NCBI GenBank assembly: GCA_963920575.1
Contig: OY986971.1
Location: forward strand, 1,674,001 to 1,738,000
Length of the DNA stretch: 64,000 nt
Source: Narthecium ossifragum
Lineage: Eukaryota > Streptophyta > Magnoliopsida > Dioscoreales > Nartheciaceae
Direction: 5' to 3'
Position numbers and translations under genes: made by a program. Below the pieces are notes generated by a model that was not told the DNA's origin, ran no database searches, and saw only the letters and a program-made list of their open reading frames with translations. This document shows positions 59,450-64,000 of this stretch, piece after piece (position 1 is the first letter of the stretch; every line of letters starts with the position of its first letter).

Positions 59450-61256
59450 CTACTAATCTAGCCAATCGGCTCAACTTATCATACATATACACTCACCCAT
59501 ACATATATATATTGGTAGCAAACCATCCCTTTGTTTCTCTTTTATCTATAATATTACCTATAAACCTACCAACAATTGGTTGAATCTATAATATTACCTA
59601 GGAGCTACCAATAATTGGTTCTATCAAACCATCTTAACATGGATAAATGTACCTCTCGAATATGTATAATGAACACTTTTTCTTGGAACAACCACAGGAC
59701 TTCAAAAATGGTCCAATGAAGAGAGCTGTTGTCCATCACCCCATAAGGACTACCAGATCCACATCGGTCGAACACATAAATCCATAATAGAATTGACACT
59801 CTGAATGATGAATCACACATAAGGCTCCTGAGGAAAGATGTGTGGACATTGTATTACTGCTCACTAACATGGTGTTTATGTGGGCAGTACAATGATGAAA
59901 TGCAATGTCTACAGGCAAGGCAATCAAACAACGAATTATCTGTAGACTAAAGTTCTCTTCAGACTGCTATATGTCCCATGCAGTGCATTCACTATCATCA
60001 TTCACGCTTCAAGTCGAATCCTGGATCCCATATTCTTTAGGAAAGACTAGCTCATGTCACAGTGATGAACCATCCAGAGCATCCATCATATGGAGCCAAA
60101 ATTAAATTTATCATCTGAATGGAACAAATATAAGATCTTTCGTTGCAACTGGAGAATGATGGTCATGCTTCAATCACGCTGACTCTTGGCAATCATCGCC
60201 TGCCACCAACAAAAGTACACATGTAAGAGGGAGATTATTGTCAAATGCTTTTCTGTAACCACCAAGGCTCACTTGTCTACTTCAAGCAATTTGGAAATAA
60301 GACATTTAAGAAAGTAAAGATAACTAAATAATGATTCAACCACCATCAGTTTTTCAATTTTGAAAACTTGAAGATGAATCATCAAATAACACAATGAAAG
60401 AAGAAAAAAGATGTGAAAGATATTTAGGCAGATATATTGCACCAAAGTGCATTACCATATTTACTTCCCTCAATTGTGGATTTATGATAAGTGACTAAAT
60501 TCATGAAACAAGAGACATAGAATGATGATAAATATCTGGTGACTGGTTATCGAAGCATATCAACTTTGCAAATCCTGGTTTATTCCCTGTAGATGGACAA
60601 GAATTCTAGTCAAAGTTGAAGTGAACCATTTAAGATTATACCAGTTTCGCACCAAAGTTGCTGAAAAGACTACCAATAGTTTATTAATCAGCTGTGATTC
60701 AAGCATGAACTCTTAAGCAACTCTCAGAACTAGCCTCCAGTTTTATAGATAAAAACAATAGTTAATTGTCATTAACCCCATTTTAACAAGAAATATCATT
60801 AAAAACAAAACACACCAGCTATGTGCAACAGAACCTTGCTCAAGATCTAACACGCATTATGCGATATAGGAAGAGAATCATCATCATTCTTATGCATGGA
60901 GCACATTCATCTATCAGACCATCAATAAGTCCTCTCTAAAATTATGCTTAAAACAACCATCAGCAAGATCTAAGAACTCACCATCTAAGCTTTCTGTAAA
61001 CCATCTTTTCAATGGAGAAGTTCACAAGAACCCCAATACATGGAGAACTAAATGCAATCTAATATCCTCTTATATTTCCACAATATTTCCATTTGCAAGC
61101 TATTGACTTCATCACTCATTTGAATTCATTCCAAATGTTCGACAATAAACCAATTAAAGCACAATAATTTCCATCGCATTGGAACGGATTAACCTCTAAA
61201 ACCTAAGAAATAAGGCGGGGACTTGTGATTACCTTCCTATAGAACTGGGTTTTGCC
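59450..61256. other. Intergenic, possibly 3' UTR of the minus-strand 91-aa gene
   Basis: No protein-like frame is present. On the minus strand a donor-like GAAG|GTAATC follows the stop of the 91-aa gene (about 61235), and an acceptor-like TGGTGGCAG occurs near 60203, so an intron-containing 3' UTR is possible but untested. Confidence 0.35.
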
Positions 61257-61630
61257 CTACGGAAAGGGTGGTAGGCGAAGCACGGCTTGCTCGGTCTCTA
61301 TGGGATCCGATCTCACTATCTGCACCAAAATCAAAATCCAATCAACTTAAAGGGTCTCTAATGGAGAAAAGCAACTCTAGATTCTCTGGAGATGAAGAAG
61401 ATGGAGATCTCCCATACCGGGTCGCGGAGAAGCGGCTTGGTGTCGTCCTTGGCGAGCCTAAATGGAGGCTTCGGCTTCGCGGCCTGCGCCGCGACGATGG
61501 CGGCCGCGCCAGTGTCACCGCCGGCATCGGTGGCTTCGACGACGGCTCGCTTGGCTCCCGTCGAGCTCTCGCCGTGGCTTCGGTTCATCACTTCGCTGAA
61601 GCAATCGTCTTGGTCGAAGGATGGGGCCAT
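61257..61630 (-). CDS. Conserved small plant protein, 91 aa, two exons
   Basis: Exons on the minus strand: 61630-61418 (71 codons) and 61319-61257 (20 codons plus stop), joined by a GT-AG intron of 98 bp. The ATG at 61630 has good context (AAAATGG). The product is polar and unstructured-looking, with an Ala-rich middle (GAAAIVAAQAAKPKPPF), then PPFRLAKDDTKPLLRDP, the splice junction, and a C-terminal RSDPIETEQAVLRLPPFP. I recall this C-terminal pattern from uncharacterised plant proteins of similar size; I know no function. The exon 2 reading directly completes the motif, which strongly supports the model. The long plus-strand frames here are antisense shadows. Confidence 0.82.
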
Positions 61631-62063
61631 TTTAAAGGGTCGAATTCGGGTTGGGCTAATCGGATGCGGAGCTCCGGTTACCCCAGTGCGACAGCGCATC
61701 TATCCCTTCGTAACGGGCATGGGAGCAGGGATGGCAATGCGGTGGATAATTGGGAGGGGGAGAGGGGGTGGGCTAGGGGGTTTGGGGGCGGGATACATAT
61801 CAAAAAATATATAAGGGTATTATAATCATTTCTGTTCTATAATGGTATTAAAATATTTTAGGTCTTCTATGAAGGTCAAATAACAAATTGGTATCTAATG
61901 AGAAACCATTTGACAAATCTCCGGTATAGAATCATAATTGAATCTTAATCCAGGTTAAACTAGGATGAGACCCAAATAGGCTACCTAAGTCTCAAACGAA
62001 TCAAATCCAATGCAATCAAACTCGTGTGGATAATCAAATCCAATGCAAGCAAACTCGTGCGGA

Positions 62064-62478
62064 TAGGGCTGAGAATTCAGTACATACCGAACCGAAATAT
62101 CGAAATACCATAATTTAAAAAACTGAACCGAAGCGAATTGAATTAATTCGGTACACTAATTTAAAAACCGAACCGAACCGAATTCATGTAAAAACCGAAC
62201 CGAACCGAAAAAATCGAAATAATTCATAGTTTTTTACTTACAATATAAAACCGAACTGAAATAATATATATAATTTTAAAAATTTCAATATTTTGGTATT
62301 TACTAAATTTTAAAAATAAAAATCGAAATCGAACCGAATACCAAATTTTTGAAAAAAAAAACCGAAACCGAACCGAATATATAAAAAAACCGAACCGAAT
62401 TGTTAGGTTCGGTTCGGTTTTAAAAGTTCGGTTCTAAAGTTCGGTTCTAAAAGTTCAGTTCGGTTTTGCTCACCCCTA
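62064..62478. mobile_element. hAT MITE with perfect 8-bp duplication
   Basis: It starts TAGGGCTGAGAATTCAG and ends GGTTTTGCTCACCCCTA, with exact CGTGCGGA repeats at 62056-62063 and 62479-62486. The interior consists of 'aaccgaaccgaa' strings on the left and 'ttcggttcggtt' strings on the right, allowing foldback. It lies in the shared upstream region of the 91-aa gene and RFC3, about 250 bp from the RFC3 start. Confidence 0.85.
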
Positions 62479-62696
62479 CGTGCGGAGGTTCCCCTTTATG
62501 TGGATCCCGCAGTACTCCAGTATCCGACCGTTGAGACTTGAGATACTATTTTTTTAAACATGTATGTGATATTTTATCTCAACCGTCAGATCACCATCCA
62601 GTGGTTCATGTAAATGGAAGTTTATTTGTAAGCGGATCCGGGTCAATTCGCTGGCACTCGGCCATCCAACAACAAAAACCCCCAAATTGCGAGGGT

Positions 62697-62704
62697 TTTC
62701 GCGC
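62697..62704 (+). promoter_or_regulatory. E2F-type site upstream of RFC3
   Basis: TTTCGCGC matches the E2F consensus TTTSSCGC and lies 33 bp before the RFC3 start codon. Replication factor genes are typical E2F/DP targets in plants. An AACGG core (reverse, 62527-62534) lies further upstream. Confidence 0.6.
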
Positions 62705-62736
62705 CATTCAAGAGCTACACGGGAGCCATCGGAGCA

Positions 62737-63387
62737 ATGGGGGATCCGAGCGCTCCGATGGAGATCGACTCCGATACCCCGATTCCGGTTAGCGGCGACA
62801 AGAACAACAAGGGGAAGTCTCCCATCGTTATCCCCTCCGACGGCAAGTCCGCCCCTTGGGTCGAGAAGTACCGCCCCCAATCCCTCGCCGACGTCGCCGC
62901 CCACCGTGACATCATCGACACCAGTATTGTTCCTCCCCTCTTTCTCTATCTCTTCTGCTTATCACATATTTTCCCATATTTTCTCGATTTTTGTCATTTC
63001 TTGGTGAGTTTGGGGTTTAAGATTTTTTCTTGTCCTTGGACAAATGGAAGTATTATGCCTTGAAGAAGCAACGAACCAGTGCAAAGCTTACTCTTTTGTC
63101 GAATATTTTGACATTTTCCATTCTTTAGGTCTGAGTTTTTCCCCATGTTTTGGGTTTTGTATCGTTATAGTTGATAAGCTGACGAGTGAGAACAAGCTGC
63201 CACACCTGCTGCTATACGGCCCTCCGGGGACAGGAAAGACGTCGACCATACTGGCGGTAGCAAGGAAGCTTTATGGAGCCCAGTATCACAATATGATCCT
63301 TGAGCTCAATGCCTCCGATGACCGTGGCATCGACGTTGTCCGTCAGCAGATCCAGGACTTTGCCGGTGCCCGTAGCCTCTCATTCAG
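62737..63387 (+). CDS. RFC3: Replication factor C subunit 3, first two exons (partial)
   Basis: Exon 1 is 62737-62923 and exon 2 is 63171-63387. Both borders are GT-AG and the codon split (A|TT) restores DTIDKLT. The 134 residues seen contain the RFC box WVEKYRP (41-47), Walker A GPPGTGKT (79-86) and LNASDDRGIDVVRQQI (from 108), matching plant RFC3-type clamp-loader small subunits. In the nucleus the RFC pentamer uses ATP to load PCNA at primer ends in replication and repair. The N-terminus before residue 38 is acidic/polar and variable, as in relatives. Walker B and later exons are not found up to 64000, so intron 2 is over 600 bp and the gene leaves the window. An E2F site lies upstream. 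Confidence 0.93.
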
Positions 63388-64000
63388 GTAACCTAAGATG
63401 TTAAAGGTCAGCTTCATAGATGGACTGTATTGTGATAACATAATTGGTTTTGACAGTTGCCTGAGAAAGAATGATACATGACAGCAATAATTAGGCTAAA
63501 TTGTAGTTTGTAAGAATTCTCAATGAACTTGATGTTTATTTTTTTTGATGGTAGAAGTGATTAAGTTTATGAAGATCTTGTTGGAGGGAGAAGTGCAGGA
63601 GGGAAAAATCAGTTTCCGTAATTGGACAAAAAGTGATATCTAAAGTTTAAAGGTTGATCAAGGCCAATGATAGATTATTCTCTTGCCAACCTTCATTGGC
63701 TATGAAGTCTAGTTGTTTTAGCACCGGTCTATGGATACTTCATGCCATATGTGTAGGAAACTGCCTGTCGCAGTAGACAGGTAAGAATTGACTTGAAATG
63801 GCAAACTGATCTCCACAATGTGAAGAGGGAGAATTTGATGGAAGAAAATTTTGATTGGCAATGTTGGAAAACCTTGACAATCTCTGAACTTCTTTTCAGG
63901 CCCTAACTAGCCGTGTGAAGAACTTTCTGAACAGAACTATAATTCGTAGGGTTTACTTGAGGTAAATGGATGTGCTTTTGAATGTGATTTATCATCTACT

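Noticed and set aside
61268..61825. 185-aa and 140-aa plus-strand ORFs
   Set aside because: Antisense to the spliced 91-aa gene, whose conserved motif and splice sites explain the open frames.

Overview
The window is nuclear DNA of a flowering plant, probably a monocot and probably not a grass. The grounds are intron-split genes with plant-specific families (a KIN-7 kinesin, a GIS/ZFP8-type zinc finger protein, an RFC3 subunit), GC-rich first exons, CT/GA-rich promoters, and dense nested plant transposons. The species is inference only. I see no bacterial-type operon, CRISPR array or viral genome.

Layout: 1-1.57 kb has no gene. 1.57-8.8 kb is a decayed Ty1/Copia element on the minus strand, with a 3.1-kb solo LTR inserted in its protease region. 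8.8-12.3 kb holds a single-exon C2H2 zinc finger gene (11407-12309, +) and its upstream region. 12.3-24 kb is intergenic: a tRNA-derived SINE-like piece, MITEs, a nest of MITE plus solo LTR (16.4-19.7 kb), a LINE RNase H remnant split by a PIF/Harbinger MITE (19.8-21.3 kb) and a hAT-like element (22.2-22.8 kb). 25.2-45.9 kb is one large gene for a KIN-7D-like kinesin. I resolved 23 coding exons (1001 aa) that join in frame. Its introns carry hAT-like, Mutator-like and Gypsy remnants, a 391-bp perfect tandem duplication that copies part of an exon, and a local inverted/duplicated rearrangement. 46-52 kb is intergenic, with a small LINE insertion that has a 17-bp target duplication, a hAT MITE, and a cluster of three perfect hairpins. 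A single-exon gene for a 133-aa three-helix membrane protein follows (51967-52368, +). 54.4-57.6 kb holds a LINE tail split by a third solo-LTR relative, a 200-N assembly gap and a decayed PPR gene start. At the right end a two-exon gene for a 91-aa conserved small protein lies on the minus strand (61257-61630). It diverges from the RFC3 gene (62737 onward, +), which runs off the window.

The genes are not functionally linked in any way I can show. Two of them (the kinesin and RFC3) carry cell-cycle-type promoter motifs: MYB3R/MSA-like cores and an E2F site. The rest of the interest is genome dynamics: several insertions can be dated relative to each other by nesting, and many have exact target-site duplications. 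I found no previously undescribed multi-gene system.
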